DNA of 5,348 nucleotides, from NCBI GenBank assembly GCA_031270875.1, contig JAISXC010000119.1:1-5348 (forward strand). Reading direction: 5' to 3'. The notes below the pieces were generated by a model. The model was not told where the DNA came from. It saw only the letters and a program-made list of their open reading frames with translations, and searched no databases. A program made the position numbers and the translations under genes. This stretch comes from Desulfovibrio sp. (lineage in GTDB: Bacteria > Desulfobacterota > Desulfovibrionia > Desulfovibrionales > Desulfovibrionaceae). Position 1 is the first letter of the stretch. Each line of letters begins with the position of its first letter. This document shows positions 1 to 5,348 of this stretch, in pieces.

Positions 1-588
1 CCCCATATTGTCCGGCGGATAGTGGCGGAAGGCCATGAAGTGGGCAACCATACCTGGACCCATCCCAATCTGCGCCGCATCTCCCGCGAACGCAAGCGGG
101 AGGAAATTGTCCGCACCAACGAGCTGCTCACAAGCCTTGGCGCGCGGCCGGCATGTCTGCGTCCGCCCTATGGGGCTTTTGACGACTATACCGTGGAAGT
201 GGCCGACTCGCTGGGTCTTGCCGTGGTGCTCTGGTCCACGGACACCAAAGACTGGCGGCGTCTGCCGGCCAGCTATGCCGCGCTGCGCAACGGGCGGGGC
301 AGTGTTTATCCGCAGGGGAAGATGCGCGGCATTTTTCTCTTCCATGACACGCACAAGAACACGGTGGAGGATCTGCCGAGGATTGTGAGGGAGTTGTACG
401 AGGCCGGATGCAGCCGTTTTGTGACGGTCAGCGAGTATCTGGACGGCCCGCTCGATCCCGAGCCCGGAATTTTGATGACGCGCCGGCCCTCCACGGCTCC
501 TGTCGCCGTCAGTCCTCTCCCGCAGGGCATGCCGGCGGAGCTTTTGCCGATGCGACTTGTGGAACGTCCTGACAGCGGGACAAAATAG
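1..588 (+). CDS. NodB-type polysaccharide deacetylase, 5'-truncated by window edge
   Basis: The reading frame is open from base 1, and residues before the first in-window GTG (base 22) already read as deacetylase sequence, so the true start lies upstream; 195 residues are visible. The carbohydrate esterase 4 (NodB) family removes N- or O-acetyl groups from polysaccharides such as peptidoglycan or exopolysaccharide, using a divalent metal. Visible motifs, numbered from base 1, are HTWTHP (residues 17-22, two metal-binding histidines), RPPYG (54-58), DTKDW (81-85) and the LFHD motif (113-116, catalytic histidine region). The first family motif, TFDDGP, with the catalytic base and metal aspartate, would lie before the window, so activity cannot be fully judged. 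After the domain, about 50 residues form a proline-rich tail without recognisable motifs. A signal peptide or membrane anchor, if any, is out of view. The substrate is unknown. A 147-bp gap separates the gene from tmk, so it is probably a separate transcription unit. Confidence 0.9.
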   Translation, partial: PHIVRRIVAEGHEVGNHTWTHPNLRRISRERKREEIVRTNELLTSLGARPACLRPPYGAFDDYTVEVADSLGLAVVLWSTDTKDWRRLPASYAALRNGRGSVYPQGKMRGIFLFHDTHKNTVEDLPRIVRELYEAGCSRFVTVSEYLDGPLDPEPGILMTRRPSTAPVAVSPLPQGMPAELLPMRLVERPDSGTK

Positions 589-595
589 GCTTTGG

Positions 596-613
596 GCGGA
601 CGGTTACGTCCGC
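596..613 (+). terminator. Hairpin after the deacetylase gene, possible terminator
   Basis: Seven bases GCGGACG (596-602) pair perfectly with CGTCCGC (607-613) around a GTTA loop, starting 8 bases after the deacetylase stop. The position suits a transcription terminator. There is no T-tract on either side, so an ordinary intrinsic terminator is not demonstrated. It could be an RNA 3'-end stabiliser or chance pairing in GC-rich DNA. Confidence 0.3.
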
Positions 614-641
614 GCGCGAATCCCGTCCACCGGGGCCGGGC

Positions 642-670
642 TTGCCGTTGTCCCGCAAAACGGGTATGCT
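642..670 (+). promoter_or_regulatory. Weak sigma70-like promoter candidate ahead of tmk
   Basis: TTGCCG (642-647) and TATGCT (665-670) are separated by 17 bp. Each matches four of six consensus bases. This is the best-spaced pair I found in the only sizeable gap upstream of the tmk-to-nspC gene run, which needs a promoter somewhere. Matches of this quality occur by chance, so the assignment is tentative. Confidence 0.25.
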
Positions 671-678
671 GTATCCGT

Positions 679-693
679 AACATGTAACTTGTT
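679..693. promoter_or_regulatory. Imperfect palindrome, possible operator upstream of tmk
   Basis: AACATGTAACTTGTT is a dyad: twelve of fifteen positions agree with the reverse complement, and one of the three mismatches is the unavoidable central base. It lies just downstream of the candidate -10 box and about 43 bases before the tmk start, where a repressor site could sit. It is AT-richer than its surroundings. It does not match any operator I can name. Confidence 0.2.
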
Positions 694-735
694 TTATTGA
701 CGCGAATATCACGGCAGCGGCAGGAAAAAACGCGC

Positions 736-1386
736 ATGTTCGTCACTTTTGAAGGCATAGAAGGCTCCGGCAAGTCCACGGCGGCACGCCTGCTGGCGGA
801 ATATCTCCTGGATCGCGAGCTTGATCCGCTGCTCACCAAGGAACCTGGCGGTTGCTCTCTGGGCCGCGGCCTGCGCCATACGCTGCTGGACTCCAGAGGA
901 AAGAACCTTGCCAGCCGGGCCGAACTTTTTCTTTTTCTGGCGGACCGGGCGCAGCATGTGGCGGAAATGATCCGCCCCGCCCTGGAATCCGGGCAAATCG
1001 TGCTGTGCGACAGATACGCCGATTCCACCCTGGCCTACCAGGGCTACGGCCGGGGACTGGATACGGAATTTTTGCGCCGCCTGAACGAAACCGCCACCGG
1101 CGGCCTTGCGCCGGATATTACCCTGCTTCTGGACGTGCCCGTGCCCTGCGGCCTCATGCGGGCCGCACAGCGCAACAGGGAAGCGGGCACCACCATTTCC
1201 GAAGGCCGTTTTGATTCGGAAAGTCTGGCCTTTCATGAACGTGTGCGGCAGGGGTACCGCGCGCTGGCCCAGGAGGAGCCGGATCGCTTTGCCGTGGTGG
1301 ACGCTTCGCAGCCTGTGGAAGATGTGGCGTTGCAATGCCTTTCCGCCGTGGAAAAAGCGTTGCGGCAGCGCAACGGCACCCTGTAG
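736..1386 (+). CDS. tmk: Thymidylate kinase (dTMP kinase)
   Basis: Predicted cytoplasmic kinase phosphorylating dTMP to dTDP with ATP, an essential step of dTTP synthesis. The 216-residue length is typical of bacterial Tmk. Residues 7-15 are the P-loop GIEGSGKST. TKEPGG (34-39) is the family substrate-site loop, with Cys40 where Thr is common. Next come RAQHV (71-75) and the DRY motif (92-94), running into YADSTLAYQGYGRG (94-107). The LID region follows at about 142-174, ending RFDSESLAFHERVRQGY. The ATG at 736 is chosen because the P-loop then begins at residue 7 as in the family, and an AGGA lies 10 bases upstream. The frame remains open back to a TTG at 697, but those 13 codons do not resemble a Tmk N-terminus. 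The gene leads a tightly spaced run with the zinc deacetylase and two polyamine genes. I see no metabolic link and assume a shared transcript. Confidence 0.97.
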   Translation: MFVTFEGIEGSGKSTAARLLAEYLLDRELDPLLTKEPGGCSLGRGLRHTLLDSRGKNLASRAELFLFLADRAQHVAEMIRPALESGQIVLCDRYADSTLAYQGYGRGLDTEFLRRLNETATGGLAPDITLLLDVPVPCGLMRAAQRNREAGTTISEGRFDSESLAFHERVRQGYRALAQEEPDRFAVVDASQPVEDVALQCLSAVEKALRQRNGTL

Positions 1387-1394
1387 GCGGCCGC

Positions 1395-2774
1395 ATGAAC
1401 ATGTCCGCGCATGCTTTTCCCAAACTTCTGCCCGGCGAAAAGGCGGTGTCAGCGGGACGGCTCGGCGTGGTTTTTTTCCCGGCCTTCGACTGGGCCATTT
1501 CCGCGACCCATCCCGAGCGCGAGGAACGCCTGCTCTACACCCGTGACCAGTTGCAGGAGGAAGGAGTATTCGATATCCCCGGCATCAGCGAGTACCGCCC
1601 GGAATTCGCAACATCCGTCGACCTCGCCCGGACGCACTTCTGCCTGCCAGGCGTCGCGGCGGTGAGCACGGATTCGCATCTGGCCGCCGCCGGCGCGGCC
1701 ATTACCGCCGCCCGTCTGGTGATGGAAAAAAAGGAGGACAGGGCCTTTTCCCTGGCCCGGCCCCCGGGCCATCATGCCATGCGCGTGGTGCACGGCAATC
1801 GCGGCTTTTGCAATATCAATAACGAAGCGGTCATGCTGGAATATATCCGTGATCACTGGCCGCACCCCGAAGGACGACCCCTGCGGGCGGCCATTGTGGA
1901 TACTGACGTGCACCACGGCGACGGCACCCAGGACATATTCTGGAACGATCCGCATACCCTTTTCATCTCCCTGCACCAGGACGGCCGCACCCTGTACCCC
2001 GGCAGCGGCTTTCTGCAGGAATACGGCGGCCCGGGCGCTCTGGGCCGCACCATCAACATTCCCCTGCCGCCCGAAACCTCGGACGAGGGCTACCTGTACG
2101 CAATGGAAAAAGCCGTGTTGCCCATGCTTGCCGAATTCGGGCCGGACATCGTCATCAATTCCGCCGGGCAGGACAACCATTTCACCGATCCCCTGGCCAA
2201 TATGCGTCTCTCGGCCCGGGGCTACGCCGTCCTGAACAGTCTTCTCAAGCCGGACATCGCCGTGCTGGAAGGCGGCTACGCCATCCGCGGGGCCTTGCCC
2301 TATGTCAATACGGGTATTTGTCTCGCGCTTGCCGGGCTGCCTTATGAGGACATTCGCGAACCGGACTGGAACCCCTCATCCGTGCGCCAGCGTCCGGAAA
2401 CAGGCCGCCATATTGCCGACGTGTGCGAGAAAGCCCTGCGTCTGTTCCGCAGCCCCCCGGCCCATCCCGCGGAAGGGAAGGAGGAGGACGGTTACTGGGT
2501 ACGGCATCGCCGTATTTTTTACGACACCGACATGCTGGGCGAGAGCCAGTTCGAGGGCTGGCGCCTGTGCCGGGACTGTTCGGGCCTGGGACGCATTGAG
2601 ACAAGTTCCGACAGGGTGGCGCGATCCCTGTGCATCCTCATCCCGCGCCATGCCTGCAACGCCTGCCGCAAGGCGGGAACGTCCCTGGCGGAAAAGGCTC
2701 GCGGGGGCGGACGCTACGCCCACGTTCTTGTGCTGGACGGGGACATGCCCGGAACGGGCGGGACGCCATTGTGA
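1395..2774 (+). CDS. Zinc-dependent deacetylase of the histone deacetylase / acetylpolyamine amidohydrolase superfamily, with Cys-rich C-terminal extension
   Basis: Predicted amidohydrolase of 459 residues, removing acetyl or similar acyl groups from an amine. Residues about 24-320 are the catalytic domain. RPPGHH (122-127) holds the histidine pair H126/H127. GFCNINNEA (137-145) follows. DTDVHHGD (169-176) supplies charge-relay aspartates D169 and D176 and zinc ligands D171 and H173. SAGQD (256-260) gives the third zinc ligand D260. LEGGY (291-295) has the catalytic tyrosine Y295. All expected catalytic residues are present. The roughly 135-residue tail has C392-x2-C395 and C421-x2-C424, plus C413, resembling a small zinc-binding module. 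The ATG at 1395 is 8 bases after tmk stops, with AGGCGG just upstream; ATG 1401 is an alternative. The open frame back to 1335 overlaps tmk and looks non-coding. In bacteria this superfamily includes acetylpolyamine amidohydrolases, AcuC and proteins of unknown substrate. The polyamine genes downstream favour an acetylpolyamine substrate, by inference only. Confidence 0.9.
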   Translation: MNMSAHAFPKLLPGEKAVSAGRLGVVFFPAFDWAISATHPEREERLLYTRDQLQEEGVFDIPGISEYRPEFATSVDLARTHFCLPGVAAVSTDSHLAAAGAAITAARLVMEKKEDRAFSLARPPGHHAMRVVHGNRGFCNINNEAVMLEYIRDHWPHPEGRPLRAAIVDTDVHHGDGTQDIFWNDPHTLFISLHQDGRTLYPGSGFLQEYGGPGALGRTINIPLPPETSDEGYLYAMEKAVLPMLAEFGPDIVINSAGQDNHFTDPLANMRLSARGYAVLNSLLKPDIAVLEGGYAIRGALPYVNTGICLALAGLPYEDIREPDWNPSSVRQRPETGRHIADVCEKALRLFRSPPAHPAEGKEEDGYWVRHRRIFYDTDMLGESQFEGWRLCRDCSGLGRIETSSDRVARSLCILIPRHACNACRKAGTSLAEKARGGGRYAHVLVLDGDMPGTGGTPL

Positions 2775-2783
2775 CCTGAAAAA

Positions 2784-2788
2784 GGGAG
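2784..2788 (+). promoter_or_regulatory. Shine-Dalgarno site setting the dehydrogenase start
   Basis: GGGAG lies 5 bases before the ATG at 2794. It is the clearest ribosome binding site in the window. It decides this start against in-frame upstream codons, because the frame is open far back (to about 2302) through the preceding gene. Confidence 0.7.
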
Positions 2789-2793
2789 CGTTC

Positions 2794-3996
2794 ATGGCAA
2801 ATCTTCTGATCATCGGCGCCGGCGGCGTAGGCAATGTGGTGGCTCACAAATGTGCGCAGGCGGCGAAACGGACGGGCGTGTTTGAAAAAATCACCCTGGC
2901 GTCCCGCACCTTGTCCCGCTGCGAGAGCGTGGCCGCGAGTGTCAGGGCGCGCACCGGCGTGGCTCTGGAGACAGCCGGCGTGGATGCCGACAACGTGGCG
3001 GAGCTGGCGGGTCTTATCCGTTCCTCCGAAGCGGGGATCGTGTGCAATGTGGCTCTGCCCTATCAGGATCTGCACATTATGGATGCCTGCCTCGCCGCCG
3101 GCGCGCACTATCTGGACACGGCCAATTATGAGCCGCCGGACGCGGCAAAATTTGAATACAAGTGGCAGTGGGCCTACGCCGACCGTTTTCGCGAGGCGGG
3201 GCTCACCGCTCTGCTCGGTTCCGGCTTCGACCCCGGGGTAACCAATGTTTTTGCAGCCTGGGTGATGAAGCACAAGCTGGACGAAGTTCATGTGCTTGAT
3301 ATCATTGACTGCAATGCCGGCGATCACGGCATGCCCTTTGCCACCAACTTCAACCCGGAAATCAATATCCGCGAGGTAACGGCGCGCGGGCGCTACTGGG
3401 AGCGCGGCGAATGGGTGGAAACGGACCCTCTCGCCTTTTCCATGCGCTATGACTTTCCTGACGGCATAGGCCGCAAAAAGTGCTTCCTTCTTTATCATGA
3501 GGAGCTGGAATCCCTTGTCCTGCACCTGAAAGGATTGCGCCGGGCGCGTTTCTGGATGACCTTTTCCGAAAATTACCTGAATCACCTCAAGGTTCTCGGC
3601 AATGTAGGCATGACGGGCATCGCCCCTGTGCGCTTCCAGGGGCATGATATTGTTCCCGTGCGGTTTCTGGCGGCGCTGCTGCCGGATCCAGCCTCTCTGG
3701 GGCCGCTGACAAAAGGGAAGACCTGCATAGGCAACCGCATGACGGGTTTAAAAAACGGCGGGAAAAAGTGCGTTTACGTCTACAACGTCTGCGACCATGA
3801 AGCCTGTTGCGCCGAAGTCGGCTCACAGGCCGTTTCCTATACCACCGGCGTGCCTGCCATGATCGGCGCGAAACTTATTGCCGAAGGCCTTTGGCGGCGC
3901 CCCGGCGTGTGGAATATGGAGCAGCACGATCCTGATCCTTTCATGGATGCCCTTTCCGTCTATGGTTTGCCGTGGCGGTGCGCGGATATCGAATAA
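2794..3996 (+). CDS. Carboxynorspermidine/carboxyspermidine dehydrogenase (saccharopine dehydrogenase family)
   Basis: Predicted cytoplasmic enzyme that joins aspartate semialdehyde to putrescine or 1,3-diaminopropane and reduces the imine with NADPH, giving carboxyspermidine or carboxynorspermidine. The 400-residue length fits the family. An N-terminal Rossmann fold opens with LLIIGAGGVGNVVAHKCAQ; the dinucleotide-binding glycines are G8, G10, G11 and G13. ITLASRT (33-39) follows the second strand. NVALPYQD (85-92), DTANYE (108-113) and GSGFDPGVTN (142-151) are further conserved blocks. The C-terminal half carries TGIAPVRFQG (274-283), KKCVYVYNVCDHE (324-336), EVGSQAVSYTTGVPAMIGAK (341-360) and WNMEQHDPDPFMD (373-385), which I recognise as characteristic of this dehydrogenase rather than lysine-pathway saccharopine enzymes. 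It begins 19 bases after the zinc deacetylase, with GGGAG at 2784-2788, and its TAA shares a base with the nspC ATG. Pairing with nspC strongly supports the function. Which diamine it prefers cannot be read from the sequence. Confidence 0.95.
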   Translation: MANLLIIGAGGVGNVVAHKCAQAAKRTGVFEKITLASRTLSRCESVAASVRARTGVALETAGVDADNVAELAGLIRSSEAGIVCNVALPYQDLHIMDACLAAGAHYLDTANYEPPDAAKFEYKWQWAYADRFREAGLTALLGSGFDPGVTNVFAAWVMKHKLDEVHVLDIIDCNAGDHGMPFATNFNPEINIREVTARGRYWERGEWVETDPLAFSMRYDFPDGIGRKKCFLLYHEELESLVLHLKGLRRARFWMTFSENYLNHLKVLGNVGMTGIAPVRFQGHDIVPVRFLAALLPDPASLGPLTKGKTCIGNRMTGLKNGGKKCVYVYNVCDHEACCAEVGSQAVSYTTGVPAMIGAKLIAEGLWRRPGVWNMEQHDPDPFMDALSVYGLPWRCADIE

Positions 3997-5213
3997 TGCG
4001 CGGCGGGCTGCTTTTTGACAAGGGGCGCGTGCCTTCCCCCTGTTTTGTTCTGGACGCGCCGCGTCTTGCGGCAAACGCCGCCGTGCTGGATACGGTGCAG
4101 CGCCGCACGGGCGCAAAAATTCTGCTGGCCCTCAAGGCATATGCGGCTTTTGCCACTTTTCCGCTCCTTTCGCGCTTTACGGGTTCCGGGCCGCTGTGGG
4201 GGGTATGTGCCGGTTCCGTTGACGAGGCGCGCCTGGGGCGCGAAGAATTCGGCGGAGAGGTGCATGCTTTCGCCGCCGCCTGGGGCGCGGAAGAGATAGC
4301 TGCTATCCTGCCTCTCGCGGACAGTCTGGTGTTCAACTCCATAGCCCAGTGGCGGCGTTTCCGCCCCATGATAGAGAACTGGAACAGCGCCCGCGCCCAC
4401 GGCGTGGCCTGCGGCCTGCGCATCAATCCCGAACATTCGGAAGTGGCCGTGCCCCTCTATGACCCCTGCTCTCCCTCTTCGCGCCTGGGCATCCGTTTGC
4501 GCGAGTTCCGGAAAATCTCCCCCGAAGACCGGCGCGGCCTTGCGGGACTGCACTTCCACACGCTCTGCGAGCTGAACGCGGACGCTCTGGAGCGGACTTT
4601 GACCGTGGTGGAAAAAAAATTCGCTTCCTGGCTCGGCGGCTGCCAATGGCTGAATTTTGGCGGCGGCCACCACATCACCCGCGAGGATTATGACATTGAT
4701 CTGCTCTGCCGTCTTTTGACGGACTGGCGCGCTCGTTACGGCGCGCAAATTTATCTGGAACCCGGCGAGGCGGTGGCTCTGGACGCGGGCTGGCTTGTGG
4801 CCACGGTGCTTGATGTGGTGCAGGCCGACATGCCGGTGGCCCTGCTGGACATATCCGCCGCCTGCCACACGCCGGACGTGCTGGAAATGCCTTACAGGCC
4901 GCATGTGCGTTACCAGGCGGCCGGCGGCATCGAACGAGCCGGCGCTGTGGGGGAGAAAGCCTTCGCCTGCCGCCTGGCCGGAAAATCCTGCCTGGCGGGA
5001 GACGTGCTGGGGGAATATTCTTTTGCCGGGCCGCTGCAAGCCGGACAGCGCGTGATCATTGAAGACATGGCCATCTACAGCATGGTGAAAACCACAATGT
5101 TCAACGGTCTGCGTCTGCCTTCCATCGGCATTTGCGAGGCGGAGGGGGACGGATTGCGCTTTCGCCTCCAGCGCGAATTCTCTTACGCCGATTTCAGAAG
5201 CCGCCTGTCATAA
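3996..5213 (+). CDS. nspC: Carboxynorspermidine/carboxyspermidine decarboxylase
   Basis: Predicted pyridoxal-phosphate decarboxylase turning carboxyspermidine or carboxynorspermidine into spermidine or norspermidine, the last step after the upstream dehydrogenase. It has 405 residues and the alanine-racemase-like fold of type III PLP decarboxylases. Visible are VPSPCFVLD (12-20), LALKAY (44-49) with probable PLP lysine K47, EEFGGEVHAFAAAW (83-96), GLHFHTLCE (184-192), the glycine-rich phosphate loop NFGGGHHIT (220-228), EPGEA (255-259), SAACHTPDVLEMPYRPH (287-303), and SCLAGDVLGEY (331-341), whose C332 lies where related decarboxylases have a catalytic cysteine. The ATG at 3996 is preferred: it overlaps the previous stop by one base (TAATG), the usual sign of translational coupling, and puts the first conserved block near residue 12. 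GTG codons at 3972 and 3978 are less likely. There is no good Shine-Dalgarno site, consistent with coupling. An A8 run at 4612-4619 lies within the frame. Confidence 0.95.
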   Translation: MRGGLLFDKGRVPSPCFVLDAPRLAANAAVLDTVQRRTGAKILLALKAYAAFATFPLLSRFTGSGPLWGVCAGSVDEARLGREEFGGEVHAFAAAWGAEEIAAILPLADSLVFNSIAQWRRFRPMIENWNSARAHGVACGLRINPEHSEVAVPLYDPCSPSSRLGIRLREFRKISPEDRRGLAGLHFHTLCELNADALERTLTVVEKKFASWLGGCQWLNFGGGHHITREDYDIDLLCRLLTDWRARYGAQIYLEPGEAVALDAGWLVATVLDVVQADMPVALLDISAACHTPDVLEMPYRPHVRYQAAGGIERAGAVGEKAFACRLAGKSCLAGDVLGEYSFAGPLQAGQRVIIEDMAIYSMVKTTMFNGLRLPSIGICEAEGDGLRFRLQREFSYADFRSRLS

Positions 5214-5348
5214 TGGCGGTTCGCCGGACGGTGCCATGCCGCCGTCGCGCCCCGTCTTCCGGACGCGTCGGATTTTCGGGCTGCGGGCCGGCGTGCGGGG
5301 GCAATGCGTTCATATCCCGCGCAGGTAATGCCTGAGTTTAGCGATGAC
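5214..5348. other. Unassigned 3' end of window
   Basis: No gene can be called here with confidence. Two short reading frames run off the right edge. On the + strand, ATG 5304 (in frame with ATG 5328) opens a 15-codon frame reading MRSYPAQVMPEFSDD. On the - strand, a frame entering at 5348 ends with TGA at 5312-5310 and reads VIAKLRHYLRGI. Either could be the edge of a neighbouring gene, but they cannot both be called from so few codons. A 40-codon + frame starting at ATG 5213 is arginine- and cysteine-rich and is probably not coding. Confidence 0.4.
5227..5276 (+). terminator. GC-rich hairpins after nspC, weak terminator candidate
   Basis: GACGGTG (5227-5233) can pair with CGCCGTC (5240-5246), including one T-G wobble, around a 6-base loop. 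Further on, TCCG (5258-5261) can pair with CGGA (5269-5272), and TTTT follows at 5273-5276. The first hairpin lacks a T-tract and the second stem is short. Together they could end the tmk-to-nspC transcript, but the evidence is only pairing and position. Confidence 0.25.

Noticed and set aside
697..735. TTG-initiated extension of tmk.
   Set aside because: It adds 13 residues not typical of Tmk, whereas ATG 736 gives the expected N-terminus and has an AGGA upstream.
1554..1564. Strong Shine-Dalgarno-like AGGAGGAAGGA inside the deacetylase gene.
   Set aside because: It encodes Gln-Glu-Glu in frame and no start codon follows at a suitable distance.
1736..1747. A7 run followed by GGAGG in the deacetylase gene, considered as a frameshift signal.
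   Set aside because: A programmed -1 site would want the Shine-Dalgarno-like element upstream, and the normal frame continues through all catalytic motifs. It is Glu-Lys-Lys-Glu coding.
2302..2793. Upstream in-frame extension of the dehydrogenase through the deacetylase gene.
   Set aside because: The extension is arginine- and cysteine-rich nonsense out of frame with the deacetylase, while ATG 2794 has a good ribosome binding site and places the Rossmann glycines at residue 8.
2638..3645. Long open frame on the - strand (335 codons) antisense to the dehydrogenase.
   Set aside because: The + strand codes for conserved dehydrogenase blocks over this region; the - frame shows no motif and lacks a plausible regulatory context.
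4612..4619. A8 homopolymer in nspC, considered as a phase-variable or frameshifted site.
   Set aside because: The frame is intact on both sides with conserved motifs before and after, and a single tract in one sequence gives no sign of variation.
3960..5039. Long open frame on the - strand (359 codons) antisense to nspC.
   Set aside because: It lies opposite a gene with clear family motifs throughout, and its translation shows no recognisable motifs. It is a by-product of GC-rich codon use.
5213..5335. 40-codon frame starting at a TAATG overlap with the nspC stop, considered as a small coupled gene.
   Set aside because: Its composition (arginine-, glycine- and cysteine-rich) looks like non-coding GC-rich DNA, it spans the hairpins, and there is no ribosome binding site. 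The overlap is probably coincidence.

Overview
The window is a GC-rich (by eye), densely coded bacterial stretch with all recognisable genes on the + strand. It holds one 5'-truncated gene and four complete genes. Two of them, carboxynorspermidine dehydrogenase and carboxynorspermidine decarboxylase, form the alternative (S-adenosylmethionine-decarboxylase-independent) route to spermidine or norspermidine. That pair, the base composition and the style of the proteins suggest a Desulfovibrio-like sulfate reducer (Desulfovibrionaceae). This is an inference; the window has no rRNA or other marker to settle the lineage.

Layout. Bases 1-588 are the C-terminal part of a NodB-type polysaccharide deacetylase that begins before the window. 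Bases 589-735 are a 147-bp spacer with a perfect 7-bp hairpin just after the deacetylase stop, a weak sigma70-like promoter candidate and an imperfect palindrome. From 736 four genes are packed tightly: tmk (736-1386), a class I/II-type zinc deacetylase of the histone deacetylase / acetylpolyamine amidohydrolase superfamily (1395-2774), carboxynorspermidine dehydrogenase (2794-3996) and nspC (3996-5213). Gaps are 8 bp, 19 bp and a 1-base TAATG overlap, so they probably form one transcription unit. The last 135 bp contain short GC-rich hairpins and no gene that can be called with confidence.

How the genes fit together. The dehydrogenase condenses aspartate semialdehyde with a diamine (putrescine or 1,3-diaminopropane), and NspC decarboxylates the product to spermidine or norspermidine. 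The zinc deacetylase directly upstream is predicted to be catalytically intact, since every expected zinc and charge-relay residue is present. Its superfamily includes acetylpolyamine amidohydrolases, so it may remove acetyl groups from polyamines made by its neighbours. It also carries an unusual C-terminal extension with two CxxC pairs. This deacetylase is the most interesting item in the window. Tmk looks like a housekeeping gene sharing the promoter. I found no phage, insertion sequence, CRISPR or RNA gene, and no strong evidence of a wholly new system.
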